DNA of 64,000 nt from positions 1 to 64,000 of the forward strand of contig DASUGI010000113.1 in the NCBI GenBank assembly GCA_036274115.1, given 5' to 3'. The notes under the pieces were generated by a model. That model was not told the origin of the DNA, did no database searches, and was given only the letters and a program-made list of their open reading frames with translations. Shown piece by piece: positions 54,090 through 62,823 of the stretch. The translations under genes and the position numbers were made by a program. This DNA comes from JADLHS01 sp036274115 (GTDB taxonomy: Bacteria > Verrucomicrobiota > Verrucomicrobiia > Limisphaerales > JADLHS01). Every line of letters begins with the position of its first letter. The stretch's first letter is position 1.

Positions 54090-54815
54090 GTGAAAGTCTC
54101 GATCATCGTGCCCGCTTTCAACGAAGAGCGATTGCTTGGCCAAACTCTGGCCCAAATCAATCTGGCGCGAAAATCCTTCTCGAATCCGGGATGGGAATCG
54201 CAGTTGATCGTGTGCGACAACAACTCGACCGATCGGACGTCGGAGATCGCGAAGGAAAATGGCGCCATTGTGGTGTTTGAACCGGTCAACCAGATCGGTC
54301 GGGCGAGAAATCGGGGCGCTTCCATGGCCACCGGCGACTGGCTGCTCTTCATTGATGCCGATTCACAACCGACGGCTGAATTGTTCGCCGATGTGGCGGC
54401 AGCGATCGTCACCGGAAAGTATCTGGCAGGTGGCAGCACGTTGCGGCTGGCTGGGAATCATCACATTGCGAAAGTCATTACCGGATTATGGAACTGGGCG
54501 AGTCGCCTTCGCGGGCTCCTGGCGGGTTCTTTTATCTTTTGCGAAGCAGCGGCATTTCGGAAGATCGGCGGATTCAGTTCCGAGTTTTTTACCGGGGAAG
54601 AGCTGGATTTGGGTAAACGCCTCGCCGCGTTGGCGAGAGAGACCGGTCGCAAGATCATCATCCTCCATCGCCACCCGATGCTCACGTCCGATCGTAAGGT
54701 GCATCTTTACTCGACATGGGAAAATCTGAGTTTCATGTTGAAAGCGGGATTGCAGCCGGGTCGAGTAATGCGTGACAAGTCCGCTTGTTATGCGTGGTAC
54801 GACGGGCGGCGCTGA
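54090..54815 (+). CDS. Family 2 glycosyltransferase
   Basis: 241 residues, GTG start. GT-A fold with SIIVPAFNEERLLGQTL, VCDNNSTDRTSEIA and the DxD-like FIDADSQPT that binds the nucleotide-sugar metal. Later segments (AGSFIFCEAAAFRKIGGF) fit the family and the protein is the short, single-domain type. Acceptor and sugar are unknown; membrane or cell-wall glycolipid synthesis is likely. It ends 33 bp before the lytic transglycosylase gene on the same strand. Confidence 0.9.
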   Translation: MKVSIIVPAFNEERLLGQTLAQINLARKSFSNPGWESQLIVCDNNSTDRTSEIAKENGAIVVFEPVNQIGRARNRGASMATGDWLLFIDADSQPTAELFADVAAAIVTGKYLAGGSTLRLAGNHHIAKVITGLWNWASRLRGLLAGSFIFCEAAAFRKIGGFSSEFFTGEELDLGKRLAALARETGRKIIILHRHPMLTSDRKVHLYSTWENLSFMLKAGLQPGRVMRDKSACYAWYDGRR

Positions 54816-54847
54816 ACCGACGCGGTGATTGCGCGTCCAAACTATCA

Positions 54848-55801
54848 ATGCACTTCACAGCCAAAATGGTTTGCATGCTGGCGGCAGCGCTGCTGACGAT
54901 TTCTGCCGCTCGGGGACAAGAGGCGTTTGAACTGAATATCGGCGAACTGGGCGAGGTGGCCCAGGCAGCTCAGGAGTGGGCCAGCGAAAACCTGGATGAA
55001 GAGGTCTTGAAATCGTTGCCCGAAGTCGATCGTGACCAGGTTGAAAAATTTCTTAAACAATTCCAGGACCAGCTTAAGGGGCAATATGTTCTGGACCTTG
55101 CCGCATTGAAGGACGCGGCTAAAGCAATCCTTCCCGTGCTGGCTGCTCATGACGAAACGCAGCCTTACGCCGCATGGTTGCGTTCGCGTCTGGACTATTT
55201 CGATGTCGCGGAGCAACTGCGCCGGGACCAGCCTGCGCCCAAAGCTGACGAACCGCCCCGGACGCAGCCAAATCCATCGCCTGTCCTGGAGCAGAAAGTC
55301 TGGAAACAACAACTCAGCGAACGCGAGTGGCCCAAAGGCGCGGCGGAACTCGTGCCGAAACTCAAACCGCTGTTTGCGGCCGAGCGTGTGCCGGAGCAAC
55401 TGGTCTGGATCGCTGAAGTGGAATCAGGGTTTAATCCGGACGCACGCAGTCCCGTGGGAGCGGCTGGGCTGTTTCAGTTGATGCCTGAAACTGCGAAAGG
55501 ACTGGGTTTGCGTCGTTGGCCTTTTGATCAGCGGTATCAGCCCGAACCCAGCGCCCAGGCGGCTGCGAAACACCTGAAGCGTTTATACTCGATGTTTGGT
55601 GACTGGCATCTGGCTCTGGCCGCTTACAACGCCGGCGAGGGACGGGTGCGCGGTCTGCTCGACCGCAATCAAGCGCGCAGCTTCGATTCGATTGCCACAC
55701 AGCTTCCGGCGGAAACGCAGATGTACGTGCCGAAGGTGGAAGCAACGATTCTTCGACGTGAAGGAGTTGCACTCAGCAGTCTCGGCAAAAACCGAAAGTA
55801 G
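54848..55801 (+). CDS. Lytic transglycosylase (SLT family)
   Basis: 317 residues from MHFTAKMVCMLAAALL, a signal peptide ending SAARG. Residues about 20-165 are a helical region; the SLT catalytic domain covers the C-terminal half, with the catalytic Glu in VESGFNPDARSPVGAAG and the motifs LFQLMPETAKGLGLR and LAAYNAGEGRVRG. It cleaves the glycan strands of peptidoglycan, forming 1,6-anhydro ends. MltD/MltE-type. It follows the glycosyltransferase gene and is convergent with the dinB fragment. Confidence 0.92.
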   Translation: MHFTAKMVCMLAAALLTISAARGQEAFELNIGELGEVAQAAQEWASENLDEEVLKSLPEVDRDQVEKFLKQFQDQLKGQYVLDLAALKDAAKAILPVLAAHDETQPYAAWLRSRLDYFDVAEQLRRDQPAPKADEPPRTQPNPSPVLEQKVWKQQLSEREWPKGAAELVPKLKPLFAAERVPEQLVWIAEVESGFNPDARSPVGAAGLFQLMPETAKGLGLRRWPFDQRYQPEPSAQAAAKHLKRLYSMFGDWHLALAAYNAGEGRVRGLLDRNQARSFDSIATQLPAETQMYVPKVEATILRREGVALSSLGKNRK

Positions 55802-55861
55802 CCGCCACCGCGTCACAGGTTGTTCCCCCTCACATTTGTCGCGGTGCTTTTGCAAATCGCC

Positions 55862-56014
55862 GACGCCAAACTTCCGTGCCTCGTAACTTGCCGCACACAC
55901 CACACCACGTTGTGTTGGAGGCGACCCGACGATGACGGGCTTCCCTTTCAACGCCGGATTGTCCCGCTGCTCCACGGACGCGTAAAACGCATCCATGTCG
56001 AGATGAAAGATGAC
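55862..56014 (-). pseudogene. dinB: dinB (DNA polymerase IV) N-terminal fragment
   Basis: 51 codons that match the very start of the Y-family DNA polymerase IV: IFHLDMDAFYASVEQRDNPA then LKGKPVIVGSPPTQRGVVCA and ASYEARKFGV. These hold the first catalytic Asp/Met/Asp and the Tyr of the steric gate region. Similarity stops sharply at 55862 and the next codons are unrelated. No start codon lies directly before it, and the remaining 300 or so residues of the polymerase are missing. So it is a relic left by deletion or insertion, between the lytic transglycosylase and rhomboid genes. Confidence 0.75.
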
Positions 56015-56051
56015 GTGAAAACTTTGGTGGTAGCGGTTGTCGCGTCCGGCA

Positions 56052-56900
56052 CTATCGCGGCCCGACCTCCTTCGAAAGCTGCTCCAGTCTACTCCGTTCC
56101 GCATCAGAAAGACTCTGCAAGCCGTGCTTTCCAACTTTGTCGAGCAGCCGGTCCACTTCTGCGATTTTTTCGCTGCGACTGCGGTTCTCCGCATAGCGCC
56201 GTTCCCGTTCGCCGCCAAATCGAGCGTCGGGTTCCACAACGCGCGACTTCCAGAGTCCCAGCGGATCAAAAATCAAGGCCACCAGGATTGCGACCGAAAG
56301 GCCCATGACCAACGCAAACAACCACGGTTCCGCAAACATCAACCGCGGATACAGCGCCGTCGCCACCAGCAATCCGACAATCGCGCCGCCGAGATGCGCA
56401 TCATGACCGATGTTGCCAATCTGCTTGCGGTGCGAGACGAAAGATATAATCAGGAAAAGCGGCGCATAAATAGACGCCGGTATGCCAATCGGGATGAAGA
56501 ACAGCATGACGCTCGTGCCCGGCAGCAGAAAAATGGCTGCAAAAATCACCCCGCACACTCCACCGGACGCTCCCAGGGCGCGATAGTCGTGATGCCGATG
56601 AATGATTAACGAAAGCAGCGAACCGCCCAGAATCGATGTCACGTAAATGAACAACAAACTGGCCCAGCCATAGATGATCTCGATGTTCTTGCCGAAGCTG
56701 TAAAAGCTGAACGCGTTGAAAGCAAAGTGCCACCAGTCCGCGTGAATCAATCCCGACGTGAGCATCCGCTCATACTCCTTGTTCCGCAAAATCGCATATG
56801 GGTTGAAGATCCAACGCTCTCGCAAATCGGGCCGACGAAACGCCACGAACGTGGCAATTCCGGTAACAACCAGGATCAAGACGGTTAGCGGTGCGGTCAT
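56052..56900 (-). CDS. Rhomboid family intramembrane serine protease
   Basis: 282 residues, six predicted membrane helices and a cytoplasmic tail. Catalytic Ser is in GASGGVCG and the catalytic His in GHDAHLGGA; the HFAFNAFSFY segment replaces the usual HxxxN of the second helix. The last 75 residues (AEVDRLLDKVGKHGLQSLSD) form a helical tail known in several rhomboid and rhomboid-adjacent proteins. It would cleave membrane-spanning substrates. Divergent from the lipoprotein gene at 57066. Confidence 0.92.
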   Translation of the reverse strand: MTAPLTVLILVVTGIATFVAFRRPDLRERWIFNPYAILRNKEYERMLTSGLIHADWWHFAFNAFSFYSFGKNIEIIYGWASLLFIYVTSILGGSLLSLIIHRHHDYRALGASGGVCGVIFAAIFLLPGTSVMLFFIPIGIPASIYAPLFLIISFVSHRKQIGNIGHDAHLGGAIVGLLVATALYPRLMFAEPWLFALVMGLSVAILVALIFDPLGLWKSRVVEPDARFGGERERRYAENRSRSEKIAEVDRLLDKVGKHGLQSLSDAERSRLEQLSKEVGPR

Positions 56901-57065
56901 TGAATTCTCACTCGTTTAACTTCCGTAGGTTAGGAAATGACAGGAGTGGCGTCAAAACGAACGCCGTCGCTCTCGAATGAGGAGATGGCGGAGTATTGGA
57001 CACCTTTGGAGAGGGATTTGTCGCAGCTTGCAATCGGGAAGGAGTCGTTCCAATCTTGGCACATT

Positions 57066-57797
57066 ATGAAAACCAGTTCTTCCACTTTTGCCCTGGCAGT
57101 TACCGTTGCGCTACTGGCCGGTTGCGGCCCGAAATCTTCGAACGATAGCTCCTCGACATCCCAACCCTCCGAGACCGCCTCCACTGGACAGCAGCTTCAA
57201 GAGGCGGCCTCCAAAGTGGTGGCCGAAGCAGCCCCCGCGGTCAAACAGCAGGCGCAAGAAACCTTCGCCAACCTGAGCCAGCAACTGATCGATTCCACCA
57301 AGGGCGGCAGCACGGACGCACTGCTCAAGAACATCAGCACGGACCTGCAGGGGCGCGTCAGCAAACTGGCCACTTCGCTTTCCGACAATGCCGCAGTGAA
57401 GGAACAGTTGAACTCAGCCGTGCAAGCGTTGCTCGGGAACAAGGACATTGATGCCATCGCCGGGCTGAACGCGCTTACCTCAGCCAAGTTGACCCCGGAG
57501 CAAACGACGATGGTGAAGGATGTTTACAATGCCGGTGCCGCGCTGGTCACCCAGCGCAATTTCTCCTCCATCGAAGGCATGAATACCGATGTCGCCCGGC
57601 TGGCGACCTCTGTCTGGAAAGGCAACTACACCGAGGCGCTGACGCCATTGCAGAAGCTCTACAGTCAAGCCACCCTCACCGCGCCCCAGAAGGAACTCCT
57701 CAGCGCTACCTACGACAAATACATGCCCGCCGGGTGGAAAGATGCCGCCGGCACGGTTCAGAAGGGCCTGGATACTCTCAAGCAGTTCAGCAAGTAA
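57066..57797 (+). CDS. Predicted lipoprotein, helical
   Basis: 243 residues from MKTSSSTFALAVTVALLAG, a lipoprotein signal with Cys at the lipobox (LLAGCGPKSS). The mature part is mostly helical and rich in Ala, Gln, Ser and Thr, with repeated phrases such as LQEAASKVVAEAAPAV and LQGRVSKLATSLSD. No family recognised; it could be a surface-exposed lipoprotein. The in-frame ATG at 56937 is less likely because it would place 43 polar residues before the signal. Confidence 0.65.
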   Translation: MKTSSSTFALAVTVALLAGCGPKSSNDSSSTSQPSETASTGQQLQEAASKVVAEAAPAVKQQAQETFANLSQQLIDSTKGGSTDALLKNISTDLQGRVSKLATSLSDNAAVKEQLNSAVQALLGNKDIDAIAGLNALTSAKLTPEQTTMVKDVYNAGAALVTQRNFSSIEGMNTDVARLATSVWKGNYTEALTPLQKLYSQATLTAPQKELLSATYDKYMPAGWKDAAGTVQKGLDTLKQFSK

Positions 57798-57828
57798 ATC
57801 GTCCGGACAACTCGTACCGTAGCAGTGC

Positions 57829-57851
57829 GGAGCGCCGATCTCCTGATCGGC
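57829..57851. repeat. REP element, single arm (family 2, GGAG foot)
   Basis: GGAG foot, then CGCC, then the hairpin GATCTCCTGATC and GGC. GCCGATC and GATCGGC pair perfectly around TCCT. It lies 6 nt past the ancestral stop codon of the RAYT frame and 31 nt past the lipoprotein stop. Confidence 0.75.
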
Positions 57852-57857
57852 GCGCTT

Positions 57858-58625
57858 CTATCTCCGCTTCAAGTCGGTCGCTTTGCCTGTCGGCAGAATC
57901 AATCGCCGATATTCATCCCGAAACCTTGCGCCGTTGAATGGCCATTCCGCAGCCGCCCGGCAAAGCTTTGCCTTCACAGAATTGTTCTCGATGTAACGAA
58001 TCGCTTTCTTCTCCTGTTCCTCGTTGCGCATGAACGTATCCCAATACTCGCGCTGCCAAAACGATTGGAGCGCCGATCTCCCGATCGGCTCGTTGCCAGC
58101 AGCGTCGAGCCGATCCGGAGATCAGCGCTCCGCCCGCAGTTGCGCCAACGCTTTAGGGGCAACAAATTTCTTCCATGCCACCACCATTTTCCAAAGCGGC
58201 ATCTCCCACACATGCACCAGCACATGCACGTGATTGGGCATCACACACCACGCCAGCAGTTCGTAACGCTCGTTGTGAAAGAATAGCAATGCTTCCTCGC
58301 AAAGCATGGCGATGTCTGGCCGTCGCAACCAACACTCGCCGACACCGCGATCCAGATACGCTTCCAGTTTCGTTCGCTTCTCTCGCACGTCTTCGATGGC
58401 AAGCAGATGTTCCCATTCACTGCGCCGCGAGCTGGGCATCGAATCCTCCAGCCGGAAGGTAACGAACTGCACGAGGCCGGGGAAATCACAATGCGGCAGA
58501 TAACCGCGCTCGTGCCAGCCCAGGAAACCGAGCCGACGTTCGGCGTCGGTGAGTTTGCGACCGGACCAGTGATTTTTGTCGGCCACGAGTTCGCGAAGGT
58601 ATTCTCGTTTGGGCTTCGCGTGCAT
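57858..58625 (-). pseudogene. RAYT (REP-associated tyrosine transposase), one premature stop
   Basis: A single reading frame from ATG 58625 to TAG 57858 (255 codons) with one internal TGA at 58122-58124. Residues 1-167 precede it and contain ERGYLPHCDFPGLVQFVTFRL and the HUH motif MPNHVHVLVHV (H132/H134) of the Y1 transposase family. After the TGA the same frame carries the catalytic tyrosine block FWQREYWDTFMRNEEQE (Y194) and RYIENNSVKAKL, so both halves are essential. The stop lies in a REP palindrome (58067-58132) inserted in frame. Without the stop the protein would be a normal RAYT with 22 extra residues. Either inactive, or rescued by readthrough, which is speculation. Confidence 0.85.
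58067..58132. repeat. Paired REP palindrome inside the RAYT gene
   Basis: Two inverted arms, 58067-58092 and 58107-58132, matching at 24 of 26 positions, both with a GGAG foot facing outward. It adds exactly 66 bp (22 codons), so it does not shift the frame. Two differences mark the right arm: one change in the loop and one C-to-T (minus strand) that turns CGA into TGA and also breaks the hairpin of that arm. Confidence 0.8.
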
Positions 58626-58630
58626 AATTC

Positions 58631-58704
58631 GGAGCGCCGATCTCCCGATCGGCTCGTCTCAAAATTCAAATGCCCCAACTTGCCGATCAGGAGATCGGCG
58701 CTCC
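58631..58704. repeat. Paired REP palindrome upstream of the RAYT gene
   Basis: Arms 58631-58653 and 58682-58704 match at 22 of 23 positions in opposite orientation, with GGAG feet. It begins 5 nt before the RAYT start codon and ends 3 nt before the aconitase stop codon (58708-58710). Confidence 0.8.
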
Positions 58705-58707
58705 GCT

Positions 58708-61578
58708 TTACGCCTTCGCGATCAACTGCCGCAGCACATACGGCAGAATTCCCCCATGCTGGTAGTAATCAATCTCAATGGGAGTATCGATGCGGCAACG
58801 GACGCTGACCTCTTCCACACTGCCGTCTTTGCGGGTGATCTTGAGCGTTAAATCCTGTTGCGGTTTCAGATTTTCATCGAGGCCGACGACGTCGTAAGTC
58901 TCCGAGCCGTCGAGCTTCAGGGTTTGCGCGGTCGTGCCTTCCTTGAATTGCAACGGCAGCACCCCCATGCCGACGAGGTTGCTGCGATGGATGCGCTCGA
59001 AACTTTGCGCAACGACGACCTTCACGCCCAACAGGTTCGTGCCTTTCGCGGCCCAGTCACGCGATGAACCCGTGCCGTATTCCTGTCCAGCGATGACGAT
59101 GAGCGGAATGCCCGCCTGCTGATATTTGATGGAAGCGTCGTAGATGCTCAGTTTTTCGGGACTGGCCGAACTGGAGTTCGGCGCTCCGAAGTAAAGCGTG
59201 TTGCCGCCTTCCTCGCCGCCAAGCATCAGATTCTTGATGCGAACGTTGGCAAACGTGCCGCGCGTCATGACGCGGTCATTACCGCGACGCGAGCCGTAGC
59301 TGTTGAAGTCGGCGGGCAGAACGCCATTCTCCAGAAGGAATTTCCCGGCCGGCGAACTTTTCTTGATTGAACCAGCGGGTGAGATGTGATCGGTCGTGAC
59401 GCTGTCGCCAAAAATGCCGAGTGCCCGCGCGCCGGTGATCGGTTTGATGCCCCGCGGTTCGAGCGAAAAATTCTCGAAGAACGGCGGTTCCTGAATGTAG
59501 GTGGAATTGCGATCCCACTCATACACGTTACCCGTGCTGGCGGGGATTTCGTTCCACTTCGGATTCTGCGCGGCAAAATCCTTGTAGAGCTTGCGGAAGA
59601 CTTCGGGCTTGAGCGCGGATTCCATTGCGTCGCGAATTTCCTGCAAGGTCGGCCAGATGTCGGCGAGGTAAACCGGCTTGCCATCCTGGTCGTTGCCGAT
59701 GGGTTCGCAACTCATGTCAATGTCCACGCGGCCCGCGAGCGCAAACGCGACGACGAGCGGCGGCGACATCAGAAAGTTCGCTTTGATGTTCTGATGCACG
59801 CGCGCTTCAAAGTTGCGGTTACCCGACAACACCGCAGCAGCCACGAGATCATTGTGCACTACGGCTTCTTCAATGGCCGGATGCAGCGGACCGGAATTAC
59901 CGATGCACGTAGTGCACCCGTAGCCGACGAGATTAAACCGCAGCTTGTTGAGATACTTTTGCAGGTTCGTCTTCTTGAGGTAATCGCTGACGACGCGCGA
60001 TCCCGGAGCGAGCGACGCCTTCACCGTCGGGGCCACCTTGAGTCCGCGTTCGACCGCCTTCTTCGCCAGCAAACCCGCCGCGAGCATGACGCTGGGGTTC
60101 GAGGTGTTGGTGCAACTGGTGATGGCCGCGATGAGCACTGAGCCGTTGCGGACCTTGCCTTTGATCGCGGGCGCATGGGCCGAAATTGGATCAGGCGTAG
60201 GACGGTTTTGAGCCATTTCGCGCTCGGTAGTCGGATTCGTGCCGGCGGCAACGGCTTGTGCAAGCGAAACGGGATCCTGATTGCCCCCGCCCGGTTGATA
60301 ATCTCCATCCGAAGTCACCGCGATGGTCGTGGCAAAGGCGCTACGTTGCTTGCCGAAACCATTTTCAGTAACCGGCCGTTGGAACGCGCTGAAGAATTCG
60401 CGGCGCAGGTTCGGGAGTTCGATTCGATCCTGTGGACGCTTCGGACCCGCGACGCTGGGTTTGACCGTGCCGAGATCGAGCTCGACCACTTGCGAGTAGT
60501 CGACGTCGCCAAGATTCGGAATGCCCCACAGGCCCTGGGCGCGATAGTAATTCTCGTAGAGCTTGCAGTCGCCGTTGGTGCGTCCCGTAGCGCGGAGATA
60601 ATTCACGCACTCTACATCGATCGGGAAAAGGCCCATCGTCGCACCGTATTCCGGCGCCATGTTGGCAATGGTCGCGCGATCCACGACCGGCAACGCGACG
60701 GCGCCCGGACCAAAGAACTCAACAAACTTGCCCACGACTTTCGTCTTGCGCATGAGCTGCGTAACCGTGAGCGCGAGGTCAGTCGCAGTCACACCTTCCT
60801 CGAGCGCGCCGGTGAGATGCACGCCAACAACGTCCGGCGTGAGGAAGTAAACCGGTTGCCCGAGCATGCCCGCTTCCGCTTCGATGCCGCCAACACCCCA
60901 GCCGACGATGCCGAGGCCGTTGATCATCGTGGTGTGGGAATCCGTGCCGACGAGCGTGTCGGGATAGTAAACGCCATTCGCACTGAGGACGCCTTTGGCG
61001 AGGTATTCGAGATTCACCTGGTGCACGATGCCGATGCCCGGCGGGACGACCTTGAACGTGTCAAACGCCTGCATGCCCCACTTGAGGAATTGGTAGCGCT
61101 CACGGTTCCGCGTGAACTCCAGATCCAGATTGCGCTCCATCGAGTCGCTGCCGCCCGAGAAATCCACCTGCACTGAGTGATCGACCACGAGGTCCACCGG
61201 CACGAGCGGCTCAATGATCTTGGGATTCTTGCCGAGTCGGGCGACAGCGCTGCGCATGGCGGCGAGGTCCACCAACAGAGGCACGCCGGTGAAGTCCTGC
61301 AACACGATGCGCGCCACGACGAACGGGATTTCTTCCGTGCGCGCTTCAGTCGGTTTCCAATTAGCGAGCGCACGCACGGCAGCTTCACTCACGCGTTTGC
61401 CATCGCAGTTGCGCAGGACGGATTCCAGCACGAGGCGGATGGAGACGGGGAGTTTGGAGATGGGGCCGACGCCGGCCTTCTCCAGCGCGGGCAGCGAGTA
61501 AAAGCCGCCTTCCTTGCCATTGCCGAGGTCAAAGTTTCTGAGAGTCTGCGAATCAAACGGGTTCTGTGCGTTGCTCAT
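58708..61578 (-). CDS. acnA: Aconitate hydratase, AcnA type
   Basis: 956 residues; TCA-cycle enzyme that interconverts citrate and isocitrate through a 4Fe-4S cluster. The start ATG at 61578 (MSNAQNPFDS) is preferred; a TTG three codons upstream is possible. Cluster cysteines are in TSCTNTSNPS and YGCTTCIGNSGPL. Substrate-binding motifs include GTDSHTTMINGLG near residue 215 and QEYGTGSSRDWAAKG in the swivel domain. In AcnA the apo form also binds iron-responsive mRNA, which cannot be judged here. A paired REP palindrome starts 3 nt beyond its stop. Confidence 0.97.
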   Translation of the reverse strand: MSNAQNPFDSQTLRNFDLGNGKEGGFYSLPALEKAGVGPISKLPVSIRLVLESVLRNCDGKRVSEAAVRALANWKPTEARTEEIPFVVARIVLQDFTGVPLLVDLAAMRSAVARLGKNPKIIEPLVPVDLVVDHSVQVDFSGGSDSMERNLDLEFTRNRERYQFLKWGMQAFDTFKVVPPGIGIVHQVNLEYLAKGVLSANGVYYPDTLVGTDSHTTMINGLGIVGWGVGGIEAEAGMLGQPVYFLTPDVVGVHLTGALEEGVTATDLALTVTQLMRKTKVVGKFVEFFGPGAVALPVVDRATIANMAPEYGATMGLFPIDVECVNYLRATGRTNGDCKLYENYYRAQGLWGIPNLGDVDYSQVVELDLGTVKPSVAGPKRPQDRIELPNLRREFFSAFQRPVTENGFGKQRSAFATTIAVTSDGDYQPGGGNQDPVSLAQAVAAGTNPTTEREMAQNRPTPDPISAHAPAIKGKVRNGSVLIAAITSCTNTSNPSVMLAAGLLAKKAVERGLKVAPTVKASLAPGSRVVSDYLKKTNLQKYLNKLRFNLVGYGCTTCIGNSGPLHPAIEEAVVHNDLVAAAVLSGNRNFEARVHQNIKANFLMSPPLVVAFALAGRVDIDMSCEPIGNDQDGKPVYLADIWPTLQEIRDAMESALKPEVFRKLYKDFAAQNPKWNEIPASTGNVYEWDRNSTYIQEPPFFENFSLEPRGIKPITGARALGIFGDSVTTDHISPAGSIKKSSPAGKFLLENGVLPADFNSYGSRRGNDRVMTRGTFANVRIKNLMLGGEEGGNTLYFGAPNSSSASPEKLSIYDASIKYQQAGIPLIVIAGQEYGTGSSRDWAAKGTNLLGVKVVVAQSFERIHRSNLVGMGVLPLQFKEGTTAQTLKLDGSETYDVVGLDENLKPQQDLTLKITRKDGSVEEVSVRCRIDTPIEIDYYQHGGILPYVLRQLIAKA

Positions 61579-61651
61579 AAAATCCAAAGGCCGCGTTTGC
61601 GGCCAAATCAGCCAAAACTGTGAAGATTACAGGAGCGCCCGTCAAGAACTG

Positions 61652-61763
61652 GTAGTGCTGCAAAGCGGTGCTGAAGCCACCGCAGTCCAGACGCTTCGCG
61701 AACCAGCAGCCTGGTGGTTTGCGCGAAGCGTCTGGACTGCGGCGCGTTTACCGCCGCTTTGGC
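61652..61763. repeat. Long palindromic repeat (family 3, GTAG foot)
   Basis: Core arms 61680-61700 and 61722-61742 are a perfect 21-bp inverted repeat, with inner arms AACCAGCAG/CTGGTGGTT nearly matching and outer arms GCAAAGCGG/CCGCTTTGG extending the stem to about 110 bp. It begins GTAG. It lies between the acnA start and the end of the metallo-hydrolase gene, both on the minus strand, so it sits in the acnA upstream region. Confidence 0.75.
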
Positions 61764-61806
61764 AATGAGCTGCTAAATCACCAAAGTTCAACCCTGCTGA
61801 AGAACT

Positions 61807-62769
61807 TTAGGTATGAGGACAAACAAACGTCTCCCCAATCTGCTTCAAGGCCAAACGCTCGGGCTCACGTTGCAGCGCGACTTGAATGCGCTCGATCGGT
61901 TCATTCATCGGCTCATCGCTCAGCTTGAAGGTCTGATGGTGAATCGGAATGATAAAGCCAGCGCCAGCCGCATTCGCCATGTTCACGGCCTGTTCCGGCG
62001 TGCAGTGATAACGAATCCACGGATCGTAAGCTCCAATCGGCATCATCACGGCGTCGAACGGGCCGCGTGAACGCAGGTCGCCGAACAACGGAGTATTCGC
62101 CGTATCACCGCCGAAAACGATTGCCCGACCTTCGCGACGAAGAATGTAGCCGTTGTAACCGCGAGCGATTTTGTCATCCGGCCAGCGTTTGCCCCAGTGA
62201 TTTACTTCGAATGCTTCGATGCGCAGTTCGCCTCGATCTGTCTTAAGCGTGAAATCTTCGCCCCACTTGAGTTCAGTTGGTGGTTTGCTCTTTGGTTTCC
62301 CCAACAAGTCAGACGTGTTCCTGGCCGCAACCATCGTCGTCTTGCCAATGAACGAATCCAATGACGCCAGGTCCAAATGATCCATGTGAGGGTGCGAAAG
62401 CAGCACGAGATCAATCGGTGGCAGCTCCTTCAATCGCAGCGCCGGAGCGATGTAGCGCTTCGGGCCAGCGGTCCCAATTCCAACATCAACTCCGCAACGA
62501 TTGCCCAGCGTAGGATCAGTCAGAATGCGAACGCCGTAGAAATTGATGAGAACCGTCGCATGGCCAATCCAACAAATGGTCACCGCATTATCGGACCACT
62601 TCGCAAGTTCAGGTTTTACCGGTGCAGGGAGAACACTTCGTCCACTGTCCGCGATGATTCGACGCAACCAACGGGCAGCCCGACTTTGCGAAAGTCCCAG
62701 CCAGCCTCCACCTGCGGCCGTTCCAAATAATGCGGAATAGCCGAGGAACTTGCGCCGGTTATACTTCAC
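61807..62769 (-). CDS. MBL-fold metallo-hydrolase (UlaG/NAPE-PLD-like), Tat-type signal
   Basis: 320 residues. The N-terminus NRRKFLGYSALFGTAAGGG has a twin-arginine pattern, so it is probably folded before export. The metal site is HPHMDHLDL, with later ligands in DTANTPLFGDL and PIHHQTFKLSD. Topology is of the UlaG or NAPE-hydrolysing phospholipase D group, which split lactones or phospholipids; substrate not deducible. It lies 229 bp upstream of acnA with a large palindrome between them. Confidence 0.87.
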   Translation of the reverse strand: MKYNRRKFLGYSALFGTAAGGGWLGLSQSRAARWLRRIIADSGRSVLPAPVKPELAKWSDNAVTICWIGHATVLINFYGVRILTDPTLGNRCGVDVGIGTAGPKRYIAPALRLKELPPIDLVLLSHPHMDHLDLASLDSFIGKTTMVAARNTSDLLGKPKSKPPTELKWGEDFTLKTDRGELRIEAFEVNHWGKRWPDDKIARGYNGYILRREGRAIVFGGDTANTPLFGDLRSRGPFDAVMMPIGAYDPWIRYHCTPEQAVNMANAAGAGFIIPIHHQTFKLSDEPMNEPIERIQVALQREPERLALKQIGETFVCPHT

Positions 62770-62823
62770 GCGAACAAGTTGGGCGAGGTCGCAAAACTGT
62801 CAAGCTGAGTCGGGTCACTCAAA

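Noticed and set aside
55583..56269. A 228-codon open frame on the minus strand containing the dinB similarity.
   Set aside because: Only 51 codons look like a protein family; the parts before and after are the rhomboid and transglycosylase genes read in the wrong frame, so it is not an intact gene.
57974..58225. Open frame in the RAYT region in another frame.
   Set aside because: The real RAYT frame explains this DNA and the shadow frame has no motif.
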